Assembly: GCA_036824265.1 (NCBI GenBank)
Contig: DAITAL010000004.1
Coordinates: 1 to 64,000 of the forward strand
Reading direction: 5' to 3'
From: JAAYZB01 sp937958685
Lineage (GTDB): Bacteria > Bacillota_I > Bacilli_A > Izemoplasmatales > Hujiaoplasmataceae
DNA length: 64,000 nt
Position 1 is the first letter of the stretch, and the number at the start of each line of letters is the position of its first letter. The notes beneath the pieces are model-generated. The model did not search any database. It saw nothing but the letters and a program-made list of their open reading frames with translations, and had not been told where the DNA came from. Below, in pieces: positions 9,169 to 17,297 of this stretch. The position numbers were made by a program, and so were the translations under genes.

Positions 9169-9573
9169 TCATTCTCCCAAATCGGTTTTGATGTCGCCAA
9201 GCGCCTTCTCGATCGGCGTGCCCGGCGGATACACGCGGTTGAATCCCATCTGCAGGAAGCGTTCCTTGACTTCCGTGAAATCCTGCTTCCCGACGACGAT
9301 GTTGCCACCAACATAAAGCAGGATGTCGCCGATGCCGGCTTCGATGCATTTTTCGCGCATGCCGCGGCAGTCAAGTTCGCCGTGGCCGTAAAGCGAGGAT
9401 ACGAGAATCAACTTGGCATCGGTTTCGATGGCGGCGTTGATGAAATCCTCCTGCGATGACAAAACGCCGATGTTGACGACGTTGTAGCCGGCATTTGCCA
9501 GTGTATATTCGATTATCTTGTTCCCAACGGCGTGCACGTCGGCGCCGATGACGCCTATGACAATAGCTTTCAA
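9169..9573 (-). CDS. mutS: Glutamate mutase sigma (cobalamin-binding) subunit
   Basis: A 134-residue B12-binding subunit. The base-off/His-on motif DxHxxG is present as DVHAVG at residues 12-17, with His14 the expected cobalt ligand, and the rest follows the Rossmann-like cobalamin domain with LYGHGE and GGNIVVG segments. The start codon is TTG, preceded by AGGGGAGA about 7 nt upstream; no ATG is available. It is the first gene of the glutamate operon, with an extended -10 promoter about 45 nt upstream. This is not the DNA mismatch protein of the same name. Confidence 0.95.
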   Translation of the reverse strand: MKAIVIGVIGADVHAVGNKIIEYTLANAGYNVVNIGVLSSQEDFINAAIETDAKLILVSSLYGHGELDCRGMREKCIEAGIGDILLYVGGNIVVGKQDFTEVKERFLQMGFNRVYPPGTPIEKALGDIKTDLGE

Positions 9574-9615
9574 TTGTGTCTCCCCTAAGTTCTGTAAGCG
9601 TTTTTACATTGTAAA

Positions 9616-9624
9616 ATTATACCA
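9616..9624 (-). promoter_or_regulatory. Extended -10 promoter of the glutamate fermentation operon
   Basis: On the minus strand TGGTATAAT (TGn extended -10, perfect TATAAT at 9616-9621) lies about 45 nt before the TTG start of mutS. No convincing -35 box is visible 16-18 nt upstream, which fits an extended -10 promoter. The implied leader is too short for a cobalamin riboswitch. Confidence 0.65.
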
Positions 9625-9860
9625 CATTTATGGAAATCTACATAGTGTTATCTGGTGTTTGTTAATGATTATTGTGACAAATCCCGATCTACGAATGTCC
9701 GCCACACATTTGAACATAATTCGACGAACGGTAAAAAAACAAGTCAAAACATCCCAATATCGCGTTTTGTTTTCGGTGATATTTTCAGATGGTTGGTTTG
9801 GTGATTTGAGGCGCTATGGTGTCTGGGTTGTTTGTTTATTTCTAATGTATCGATTTCGAT

Positions 9861-11777
9861 TTAATACCCTAATGCTTTTCCATTTCGACGACGATCGGCA
9901 CCACCATGCATTTCTGTCGGATTGTGGTTGATGATTATTACTGAATGAACACATCCAAAATATCCGTTTTGGTCTCGAATAATTAATGGTTCGTAACCAA
10001 GTAATACCAAATCAGCGACTGTCTCTTCGTCTATATCGTGGCCGATCTCAATATTATGTCCGGCGTAATTAAATATTCTTGAGGTTTCGAGTGCGTCTTG
10101 GACATTAAACCCGAACTCCATAATATTTAGCATTGCTTGAACAATAGCAGCCGGGGCGCGCCTATTGCCTTCTGCTCCTATTGCCATAAATAGACTGCCA
10201 TCTTTGAATACCAAAGTGGGTGAAATCCCACTAATGGGGTGTTTATGCGGGCTTATCGTTGCTGGGCTATTGGCCGCGGTCGTGAGCGAACCGAGTGCGT
10301 CGTTTAAATACACACCGATTTTGGAACCAAAAATGCCGCTACCAAACTTTGAATTAATTGTATTTGTTGCGGAAACAGCGTTGCTCATATTATCTACAAC
10401 GATGAAGTTCGCTGATTCATTACCCTCCCACCCTTCAGAATAATCATATTGTTCAGTATGCGTAGCATCACCATAGTTCCATGGATTTCCCTGTAGGGTG
10501 GTCTCAGAAAATACAATTCCGCGAACCGGATTGTAGTGAGTCAACCTAGCGGCCGCATATTGCTTACTGATAAGTCCAGCCACGGGAATTTCAACTAGTT
10601 TGGGATCGCCTATGAATCCTCGTCTGTCGCCATAAACCAACTGCAATGCGGATCCGATAAGATGTAAATATTCAGCTGAATTGTGGTCAAGTTCTGAAAC
10701 CGGTCCATATTGAGCGTTGTACTGCTCGATGATGTTGAAGAATTGGATGATGCTAATTCCAGACCCGGGCGGCATAACAGAATATATATCATAATTTCCA
10801 TAAACACCAGAAACAGCTGTGCTTTTTTCCGTCAATCCCATCGCGCGTTCCATATCTTGAAGCGTCACAATGCCTCCTGCATCTTGAATATCTGTAACAA
10901 TCGCAGTGGCTATCGGTCCGGTGTAAAACCCTTCTCTACCGTAGTTCACAATCGATTCAAGCGCATCGGCTAGAGGGATGTTGATCATTGTATCACCTTC
11001 AAGGATATGGTCATATCCATCGCTGCCAAATATGGCTATCGCTTCTATTTGACCGTTAATCAACGATGAAAAACTGCTTCTTATGGCTTCAGCAAGAACA
11101 GGTGAAACGATAGCACCCTGGCGGGCAAGTTCTATTGCAGGACCAATAATCTCCGTCCGGCTCATTGTGCCATGATCTTCAAGCACTTTAAGCATCCCGT
11201 CAACGAACATGGGCACCCCAAATGATCCTGCACCTGTGGTTAAAGAAATATCGTTTTGTTGGTATCGATTCGTGGTTGCTGCTCCCGGTGCGAATTCTCG
11301 ATAATTGTAGACAAAAGTTTCGTGACTCCCGGCAACGTGGCCAATCAACATTCCGCCTCCGCCAATGCTTGAGGATTGCGGTTCAACGACGCTTAATGCA
11401 AAAGCAATCGCTACTGCCGCATCAAAAGCGTTTCCTCCGTTTTTAAGGATATCAAGCCCCACTTTGGATGCTAAAGGCGAAGAAGATGTAACCATTCCAT
11501 TTTGAGCATAAGCATCACGAATACTTGTATCAAGATAATCTTGAATAAGGGTTGTAGATGCCGTTGTTGTTAGAACAGGCACAGATGTAAAAATGGTGGT
11601 CTTGGTGTTGCTTGTTGAAGTGTTGAAAGATGTGGTTGATGTCGTTTCGAATGAGGTCTCCGTTGTTGCGATCGTCTCAACAACAGGAATAGTCGTCATT
11701 TCTCCGCATGCAGTTACCCACATCACCACAATGATCCATATTGCGACAGTAAGAAAACGTTTGTAGGCTAATTTCAT
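9861..11777 (-). CDS. Gamma-glutamyltransferase-family lipoprotein, divergent active site
   Basis: A 638-residue surface lipoprotein of the gamma-glutamyltranspeptidase Ntn-hydrolase family, which splits gamma-glutamyl bonds. The signal peptide ends in VTAC (Cys24), followed by about 45 residues almost all Thr/Ser, probably a spacer. The large-subunit arginine motif YREFAP (Arg160) and the C-terminal small-subunit fold are clear. At the autoprocessing site, where E. coli has Thr391-Thr392-His, this protein has Ser455-Ala-Asn; Asp433 and the second glycine of the GGS loop are also not conserved. It may therefore be a slow, altered or non-processing member. The ATG at 11777 is preceded by AGGAGAGGG. 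Base composition is lower in GC than both flanking operons, suggesting transfer. It could supply extracellular glutamate to the neighbouring pathway; that is inference. Confidence 0.85.
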   Translation of the reverse strand: MKLAYKRFLTVAIWIIVVMWVTACGEMTTIPVVETIATTETSFETTSTTSFNTSTSNTKTTIFTSVPVLTTTASTTLIQDYLDTSIRDAYAQNGMVTSSSPLASKVGLDILKNGGNAFDAAVAIAFALSVVEPQSSSIGGGGMLIGHVAGSHETFVYNYREFAPGAATTNRYQQNDISLTTGAGSFGVPMFVDGMLKVLEDHGTMSRTEIIGPAIELARQGAIVSPVLAEAIRSSFSSLINGQIEAIAIFGSDGYDHILEGDTMINIPLADALESIVNYGREGFYTGPIATAIVTDIQDAGGIVTLQDMERAMGLTEKSTAVSGVYGNYDIYSVMPPGSGISIIQFFNIIEQYNAQYGPVSELDHNSAEYLHLIGSALQLVYGDRRGFIGDPKLVEIPVAGLISKQYAAARLTHYNPVRGIVFSETTLQGNPWNYGDATHTEQYDYSEGWEGNESANFIVVDNMSNAVSATNTINSKFGSGIFGSKIGVYLNDALGSLTTAANSPATISPHKHPISGISPTLVFKDGSLFMAIGAEGNRRAPAAIVQAMLNIMEFGFNVQDALETSRIFNYAGHNIEIGHDIDEETVADLVLLGYEPLIIRDQNGYFGCVHSVIIINHNPTEMHGGADRRRNGKALGY

Positions 11778-11947
11778 CGGCAATACCCTCTCCTTTGTAT
11801 AATTGTGTTTTGGTCGGATTACAGCCATTGAAGATGCATCTATTGCTTCTTGATTTGGTTACCGACAACCTAATAATGTATTTTGTTATCTGACAAGTAT
11901 GACGACTTATGATTCCTTTGTAAAACACCCGCCGGTTTCAATAGAAA

Positions 11948-12027
11948 AACCCAAGATACGAATGGCGATCTTGTGGTATTCAAGCGTAGCTTGAAGGTGC
12001 CACAGGTCTGCATTTCCTTCTTGGGTT
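11948..12027. repeat. Three nested inverted repeats (80 nt foldable element)
   Basis: Outer arms AACCCAAGA (11948-11956) and TCTTGGGTT (12019-12027) pair perfectly over 9 bp. Inside, TGTGG (11972-11976) pairs with CCACA (12000-12004), and innermost TTCAAGC and GCTTGAA (11979-11995) form a 7 bp hairpin with a 3-nt loop. On the minus strand the outer arm is followed by a run of T, as in a terminator. I recognise no known riboswitch core on either strand. Confidence 0.6.
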
Positions 12028-12052
12028 ATTCATTATGTTGATGTAGAGTCGG

Positions 12053-12141
12053 ATACTTTGTCTGCGAAAATGCTTCTGACGAGTAATGTTCATCATGGAT
12101 ACCTGCTCATCGATTAGTTGTGTATGCCTGCGACAAAGTAT
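12053..12141. repeat. 10-bp inverted repeat spanning about 70 nt
   Basis: ATACTTTGTC (12053-12062) and GACAAAGTAT (12132-12141) are perfect reverse complements, 69 nt apart, immediately next to the nested hairpins. Could be mobile-element ends or a long-range RNA stem. No reverse transcriptase or transposase gene adjoins it. Confidence 0.55.
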
Positions 12142-12202
12142 ATATTATGTTATATCAAAAATCAACCACATTACTGATAATTTACTCAATTTCCGAAAAT
12201 GT

Positions 12203-12730
12203 CTATGTGCGTTTATTGGCCATTAGATATAGAAGATCACTAAGTCGATTAAGATATATTCCACACTCAAGAAGATCATTTCTATCGGCCGAGTTCCTAT
12301 ATGCCACAAATTGCCTTTCGGCGCGGCGGGCGATCGCCCGGCCCATGTCGATGAAAGCCCCTGCGGCTGACGTCTCGCTTCCGGGGAGCCTGAACTTGTG
12401 GTCCAGCGTCATCCCGGAAAGAATGTCGGCTTCCCGGTTCTCCAGCCACCTTACTTCCGCTTCGCCGAGCAAATCCAGTTTGGCATGGTGGGGATGAGCG
12501 GGGTCGGTGGCGATCTGCGAGTTGATCCGTTGGAGATGTCGCTGGATTTCCTTGATGCCTTCATCATGAATCTGGTGATAGCAAAGCCCGAGCCAAGAAC
12601 TCAGTTCATCGATTGTGCCCATCGCTTCGAACAGCGCATCGGCTTTTGCCAATCTTTTGCCGGTATAGTCGCTGGAAAAGCCGGCATCGCCGGTTCCGGT
12701 CGAAATCAGGCGGAGCGGATCGTCTATCAT
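12203..12730 (-). CDS. pduO: PduO-type cob(I)alamin adenosyltransferase
   Basis: A 175-residue ATP:cob(I)alamin adenosyltransferase making adenosylcobalamin. The N-terminal STGTGDAGFSS loop, IDELSSWLG, the RRAER motif and the C-terminal YLNRLSDLLYLM helix match the PduO family at its normal length. It is the last gene of the lysine operon, 29 nt after kamE, and would serve both lysine 5,6-aminomutase and glutamate mutase. The base composition changes abruptly within the gene: the 90 nt at 12211-12300 are 36% GC by hand count, the next 90 nt (12301-12390) 68%. The last ~30 codons thus resemble the low-GC neighbour rather than the operon, so the gene may be a recombinant. Confidence 0.92.
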   Translation of the reverse strand: MIDDPLRLISTGTGDAGFSSDYTGKRLAKADALFEAMGTIDELSSWLGLCYHQIHDEGIKEIQRHLQRINSQIATDPAHPHHAKLDLLGEAEVRWLENREADILSGMTLDHKFRLPGSETSAAGAFIDMGRAIARRAERQFVAYRNSADRNDLLECGIYLNRLSDLLYLMANKRT

Positions 12731-12759
12731 GAAAATGCACCTCGATTTTGTGGATACTC

Positions 12760-13497
12760 CTATTTTACACTTTTTTTTCGTTCAATCAATTCCAACACCG
12801 CAAAAGAGGCGACGTCCTCGGCATATTTCTTCGGGCCGAACCCGGCGTCATACCCCAGTTCCTTGGCCAGTTCATGGGTGATACGAGCACCACCGGCGAT
12901 CAGGATGACTTGATCACGAAGTTTTTCCGCTTCCAGCAGCTCGACGAGATTGGTCAGGTTGCGCAGATGGATATCCTTCTGGGTGACGGTTTGGCTGACG
13001 AGCAGGACATCAGCCTGCAAGCGCCTGGCTTGTCTGACGAATTCCTCGTTGGCGACCTGACTGCCGAGATTGTAGGCTTTGACGTGCTTGTATCGTTCCA
13101 AACCGTAATGACCGGCGAAACCTTTCATGTTCATGATGGCGTCGATGCCGACGGTGTGGGCATCGGTGCCGGTGGAGGCGCCGACAAAGACAACATCCCG
13201 GCCGAGTTCTTTTTCAATGAGCGATTCGATTTCCTCGCGGGAAAGCGTCGGTGTGGCGACATCCTCGACTTTGATCTTGTCAGTATCGATTGCAAACGGG
13301 ACCGAACCGTAAACGATGAAGAATCCGAATCCTTCACCGATCTTTTCGGCTTGGACAACGCCGGGATCGATCATCCCCATGGCTTTGGCAAGTTGCTTGG
13401 CGGCCTCGATCCCGGTTGCGTCGGGATCGCAGGGCAGGGTGAAACTGAGTTGGACTTTGCCGTCTGCCAGCGTGTCGCCGTAAGGCCTGAGTTTCAT
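12760..13497 (-). CDS. kamE: Lysine 5,6-aminomutase beta subunit
   Basis: The 245-residue cobalamin- and PLP-binding subunit of the enzyme that moves the terminal amino group of beta-lysine (or D-lysine) to C5. The DxHxxG motif is DAHTVG with His114, the expected cobalt ligand, and the PLP Schiff-base lysine is Lys125 in MNMKG, 11 residues later, the spacing reported for the clostridial enzyme. ATGA overlap with kamD indicates coupled translation of the two subunits. Confidence 0.96.
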   Translation of the reverse strand: MKLRPYGDTLADGKVQLSFTLPCDPDATGIEAAKQLAKAMGMIDPGVVQAEKIGEGFGFFIVYGSVPFAIDTDKIKVEDVATPTLSREEIESLIEKELGRDVVFVGASTGTDAHTVGIDAIMNMKGFAGHYGLERYKHVKAYNLGSQVANEEFVRQARRLQADVLLVSQTVTQKDIHLRNLTNLVELLEAEKLRDQVILIAGGARITHELAKELGYDAGFGPKKYAEDVASFAVLELIERKKSVK

Positions 13498-15044
13498 AGC
13501 AGTTCCGCCTCCATTCTCGCGGAGATGACATTGAGGTATTGCGGATGTTTCGCGATGACGCCCTCAAGTCCCTTGCCACCCTTGAAGGGGCGTTTCACGC
13601 CGGCGAAGACACCGTTTTCCAAAGCTTGGAACAGCCCGATCTTGCGGACGCTTTCCAACAGCTCGGCAGCCTTGGCCAAAACTGATTTGGCACGGGATTC
13701 GATGATCCCGCCGGGTTTGAAGCAGATTTCCTCGCGCATCGATTTAGCGGCGCGCTGCACCAGTTTGGCGTTTTCAATCGCCAAATACCTGTCGGCGATA
13801 AAGGGTGTGTGGATCGCTTCCGTCATCATGCCGAGCAGATGGATCGACTGGTCGGTGAAGGTCGTCGCCAGGTTGAACATCGTGTTTTGCTGGTAGGCGC
13901 GGAAAATATTGCCGTTGATGTGTTTCGTCGGCGGCATGTATTTGAGCGGCGCGGTCGGGAAAATCTCCCTGGCCATTTCCGCCTGGGCGATCTCGAGCAG
14001 GAAACTGTCCTCGACTGCGGGATCGATCTCAAAGGCATGCCCGAGCCCCATCAGCTGTTCCGGAAGGTGCGCTTTGAGGGCGAACGCCTCATTGATGAAC
14101 TGGGAGGCGAGCACGGTGTGCGCCTCCTCGACGGCGTCGCTGGTCGTCAGGTAGTTGTCCTCGCCGGTGTTGATGATGATGCCGGCGTAGGCGTTGATGA
14201 GACGGGAGAAATACTGGTCGATGAACGTCCGCTGCATGTTGATGTCGCGGAAGATGATCCCGTACATGCTGTCGTTGAGCAGGATGTCGAGGCGTTCGAG
14301 GGCGGCCATCGCCGCGATCTCCGGCATGCACAAACCCGAAGCGTAGTTGACGAGGCTGATGTAACGGTTCTCCGCCTCTGCGACTTCATCGAGCGCCGCC
14401 CGCATCAGGCGGAAATTCGCTTGGGTCGCATAGGTGCCGCCGAAGCCTTCGGTGGTGATGCCATAGGGAACATAATCGAGCAGCGACTGGCCGGTCGAAC
14501 GGATGACGGCGATGATGTCGGCGCCGGCTTTGGCGGCCGCTTTGGCCTGGATCACGTCCTCATGGATGTTGCCGGTGGCGACGATCACGTAGATTTCGGT
14601 TGGTTTTTGTCCGTATTTTTGTTTGCGGTTTTCCCGTTCGCCACGGTTGTCTTTGATTTGTTTCAGCGTTGCCGCGTAGTATGGTTCGAGGATTCCCAGG
14701 GTCTCCTTGATGCTTGGCAACGGATCGCTGCCCAGTTGGACTTCGCCTTGAAGATAGGCCTTGACCAAGGCTTTCAGGTCCATGCCTGTTGCTTTGAGGC
14801 CCGCGGCCAGGTACACCGAAACGCCGCGGGACAAATCCCCGCGGTCTTTGATGTCGTCGACGATCAGGTTGGGAATGGGAACGCCGAAACGATCGACACC
14901 GTCGACGCCGAGCAACCGGCAAACGGTCCTTTCGACGCTGACGGTCGTATGTTTGTGGATGAATTCATGGATGTCATCGGCGATGCCCATGGCGAGTTGG
15001 CGACATGTGGCGATCACGTTTTGGTCCAAGTTCAGTTTGTTCAT
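13494..15044 (-). CDS. kamD: Lysine 5,6-aminomutase alpha subunit
   Basis: The 516-residue TIM-barrel subunit of lysine 5,6-aminomutase. Typical segments include GVPIPNLIVDDIKD, VIVATGNIHEDVIQAKAAA, AVIRSTGQSLLDYVPYG, TEGFGGTYATQANFRLMR and KYMPPTKHINGN. Length and order (kamB-kamD-kamE) are as in known lysine-fermenting bacteria. It makes 3,5-diaminohexanoate from the beta-lysine produced by KamA, and is the second enzyme of the pathway. Confidence 0.96.
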   Translation of the reverse strand: MNKLNLDQNVIATCRQLAMGIADDIHEFIHKHTTVSVERTVCRLLGVDGVDRFGVPIPNLIVDDIKDRGDLSRGVSVYLAAGLKATGMDLKALVKAYLQGEVQLGSDPLPSIKETLGILEPYYAATLKQIKDNRGERENRKQKYGQKPTEIYVIVATGNIHEDVIQAKAAAKAGADIIAVIRSTGQSLLDYVPYGITTEGFGGTYATQANFRLMRAALDEVAEAENRYISLVNYASGLCMPEIAAMAALERLDILLNDSMYGIIFRDINMQRTFIDQYFSRLINAYAGIIINTGEDNYLTTSDAVEEAHTVLASQFINEAFALKAHLPEQLMGLGHAFEIDPAVEDSFLLEIAQAEMAREIFPTAPLKYMPPTKHINGNIFRAYQQNTMFNLATTFTDQSIHLLGMMTEAIHTPFIADRYLAIENAKLVQRAAKSMREEICFKPGGIIESRAKSVLAKAAELLESVRKIGLFQALENGVFAGVKRPFKGGKGLEGVIAKHPQYLNVISARMEAELL

Positions 15045-15048
15045 GAGA

Positions 15049-16023
15049 TCACGCTTCTTTCAGCACATTGAAGACGGGCAAGCCCAATTCTTGTTCGAGT
15101 GCCAGGTGGAATGCCGGCTCGTCGAAGGCGTAGCCCCTGGGCGAGACCGGATTCAAACAGACGGCGATGAGGTTGATGCCCCTCATGACCTTCAATCTGT
15201 GTTTAAACGAGGCAACATGCGCCAGCATGTGTTCCTCGGGTTGCAGAGACGTCGGGTCGTTCATGATCAGGACGAAGCGCTTCGTACGATCTTTGAGCAT
15301 CACCCGAAAAAACGCCGTGCCGACGGATCGGGGAACATAGACATGCGTCCACGACGGGTCGATCCAGGCAAACAGCCTTTCGGGATCCATCAGGGTCGAT
15401 GTTTCGTCATAGACGTGCTTTCCGCCGGCTCCGTCAAGGGCCGTGATCAGTCCGCTTTCTGCCAGATGCAGATATCTCTCGTCGATGACGGCGATTGTCA
15501 GCCGTTCATAGAGCGCTTTGGCGTCCTTGATGACCGTTTCCATCACTGGCGAGCGGTTTGCCCCCAGGACGAGAACGGCTCCTGTGGCCAGTTTGGCTGC
15601 CGATTGGCGGGAGAATGCTCCGTCGATCAGGACTTTCGGACAGCCTGCCTGTTTGAGTTTTTCGATGGCGAGTTCCATCTCGCTGATTTTCGAAGGTCCG
15701 GCCACCAGCATGTTCCCCGTATTTTTGGCTTGGGCGATGACGATGTTTCCGAGTGGCGTCCTAATGCTGGTTTTCTCAATCAACGAATATTCTGCTTCCG
15801 CGGCTTTGAGGCATCCTTCCGCGGTTGCGACCAAAAAGGACGGATGGACTTTGATCCGCGGTTTGGGCAGGCTCGTGACATTGTCGAGCGCCTCGCCGTC
15901 CATACCGATGGAAGTCAAGCCGATTCTCATGGACTTGAAGCTCTCAATCAAGGCATTCAGAACTGTCGTTTTGCCGGCATTCTTGGCATTGCCGATGATG
16001 CTGATGACATCATAGGGCAACAC
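15049..16023 (-). CDS. kamB: KamB-like P-loop protein of the lysine fermentation operon
   Basis: A 324-residue protein with a Walker A motif GNAKNAGKT at residues 11-19 and little else I recognise. Its place between kamA and kamD matches KamB of lysine fermenters, thought to act with the MutS-like KamC in reactivating the B12-dependent aminomutase; I am moderately sure of that assignment. KamC is absent from this operon. The start is a GTG (TTG as second codon) with only a weak purine-rich site, 8 nt after the kamA stop. Confidence 0.65.
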   Translation of the reverse strand: MLPYDVISIIGNAKNAGKTTVLNALIESFKSMRIGLTSIGMDGEALDNVTSLPKPRIKVHPSFLVATAEGCLKAAEAEYSLIEKTSIRTPLGNIVIAQAKNTGNMLVAGPSKISEMELAIEKLKQAGCPKVLIDGAFSRQSAAKLATGAVLVLGANRSPVMETVIKDAKALYERLTIAVIDERYLHLAESGLITALDGAGGKHVYDETSTLMDPERLFAWIDPSWTHVYVPRSVGTAFFRVMLKDRTKRFVLIMNDPTSLQPEEHMLAHVASFKHRLKVMRGINLIAVCLNPVSPRGYAFDEPAFHLALEQELGLPVFNVLKEA

Positions 16024-16031
16024 TTTATCTC

Positions 16032-17297
16032 TTAAGGTTTCGATGTTCGTTCTCTTCTTTCCAAATGACTGGGTTCAATGGCGACCCTTTGACCTGACAA
16101 AAGGGCGCTGATGCCCTCGGTGTGGCCGTTTTTCCGGCAATCCTCGCAGTTGCATTCAAAATGATAATCTTCAGGCTCGCTGTAGGTCGTGATGACGCCT
16201 TCATAATTGCGAAGCACTGTCTTTCCCGGCGCCTGGGAAACGATGTAATTGGGCATTACCGGGATTTTGCCGCCGCCCTTGGGACCGTCGACGACGAAAG
16301 TCGGCACACAAAAGCCGCTGACATGGCCGCGAAGGCCTTCGATGATCTCGATGCCTTTGGAAACCGGCGTCCGGAAATGTTCAATCCCCAGCGAAAGATC
16401 GCACTGGTAGATATAATATGGCCTGATCCTAATTTGCGCCAGTCTGGTGACCAGTTTGCGCATCACGTGCACGCAGTCGTTGACTCCGCGCAAGAGGACG
16501 CTCTGGTTGCCAAGAGGAATGCCGGCATCCGCCATCAAGTCGATCGCCGCCTTGCTTTCGGCAGTGATTTCGTCATAGTGGTTGAAGTGGGTGTTCACCC
16601 AGATCGGGTGATATTTTCTGAGCATCGCGACGAGTTCCGGGGTGATCCGCTGCGGCATGACGACGGGTGTCCGGGTGCCGAGGCGGATGATTTCGACATG
16701 TTCAATCTGTCTCAGTCGGGAGATGATGCTTTCCAAGACGCCGTCTTCCATGAGCAAGGCGTCGCCTCCGGAAAGCAAGACATCCCTTATCTGCGGCGTC
16801 TTGGCGATATATTCGATCGCCAGGTCGATCCGGTGTTTCGGTGCCGGCATATCCTTCTGTCCGGCATAACGTCTTCTTGTGCAATGCCGGCAGTACATGC
16901 TGCACATGTCGGTGATCAGAAACAAGACCCGGTCGGGATAGCGGTGCGTGAGTCCGGGAACGGGTGAGTCGACATCCTCATCCAAGGGATCGAGCATGTC
17001 GTATTTGCCCTGTATCATTTCAGATATTCCGGGAACCGCCTGTTTTCTGATCGGACAGTCCGGGTTCTTGGGATCGATCAGCGTCAGGTAGTACGGCGTG
17101 ATCGCCATCCGGAATTTGGATAGGACCTTCTCGATGTCGGCGGCCTCCTGATCGGAGATGGCCAGATATTTTCGCAGATCTTTGACATTGGCGATCCGGT
17201 TCCTGACCTGCCAGTGCCAGTCGCGCCATTTGTCGTCGGGAATATCCGCGAAGTAGGTTTCTCTCCGCTCGAGATAAGTGTCGTTTGTCTTGATCAT
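16032..17297 (-). CDS. kamA: L-lysine 2,3-aminomutase
   Basis: A 421-residue radical-SAM, PLP-dependent aminomutase converting L-lysine to beta-lysine, the entry step of the pathway. The cluster-binding motif CxxxCxxC is CSMYCRHC (Cys132, Cys136, Cys139). The C-terminal GGGKIPVMPNYIVS contains the expected PLP lysine, and RLGTRTPVVMPQRIT and VLLRGVNDC are family segments. A Cys-rich tail CNCEDCRKNG resembles the zinc-binding C-terminus of clostridial KamA. ATG overlaps the kdd stop (ATGA). Confidence 0.97.
   Translation of the reverse strand: MIKTNDTYLERRETYFADIPDDKWRDWHWQVRNRIANVKDLRKYLAISDQEAADIEKVLSKFRMAITPYYLTLIDPKNPDCPIRKQAVPGISEMIQGKYDMLDPLDEDVDSPVPGLTHRYPDRVLFLITDMCSMYCRHCTRRRYAGQKDMPAPKHRIDLAIEYIAKTPQIRDVLLSGGDALLMEDGVLESIISRLRQIEHVEIIRLGTRTPVVMPQRITPELVAMLRKYHPIWVNTHFNHYDEITAESKAAIDLMADAGIPLGNQSVLLRGVNDCVHVMRKLVTRLAQIRIRPYYIYQCDLSLGIEHFRTPVSKGIEIIEGLRGHVSGFCVPTFVVDGPKGGGKIPVMPNYIVSQAPGKTVLRNYEGVITTYSEPEDYHFECNCEDCRKNGHTEGISALLSGQRVAIEPSHLERRERTSKP

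Larger units (their letters stand above)
11778..12202. other. Low-GC intergenic block without a supported gene
   Basis: About 425 nt between the GGT-like gene and pduO. It holds the nested inverted repeats annotated separately at 11948-12027 and 12053-12141. Short open frames occur on the minus strand, including one that runs into the GGT-like signal peptide region out of frame, but none has a binding site or a recognisable product. The sequence could be the decayed end of a mobile element, or a structured leader of the GGT-like gene. Confidence 0.5.

Noticed and set aside
9574..9860. Cobalamin riboswitch before the glutamate mutase operon
   Set aside because: The promoter at 9616 leaves a leader of only about 35-40 nt, too short, and no B12-box sequence is seen.
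9518..9931. Plus-strand open frame of about 137 codons covering the mutS start and the GGT-like 3' end
   Set aside because: It crosses the minus-strand promoter and two genes, has no ribosome binding site and a composition like intergenic DNA.
11677..11928. Minus-strand frame of about 83 codons upstream of the GGT-like gene
   Set aside because: It overlaps the GGT-like signal peptide out of frame, lacks a binding site and gives no recognisable protein; possibly a decayed fragment.
11948..12027. Integron attC site or known riboswitch
   Set aside because: The arms read AACCC...GGGTT, not the YYYAAC...GTTRRR order of attC, no integrase is present, and no cobalamin, glycine, T-box or c-di-GMP core could be matched on either strand.
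12053..12141. Retron-like non-coding RNA
   Set aside because: The flanking inverted repeat is suggestive, but no reverse transcriptase gene lies within reach.
13809..15071. Open reading frame of about 420 codons on the plus strand opposite kamD
   Set aside because: It mirrors the kamD codons, has no binding site and no recognisable motif; kamD on the other strand is certain. Similar long antisense frames at 5011-5982 and 39720-41291 are rejected for the same reason.
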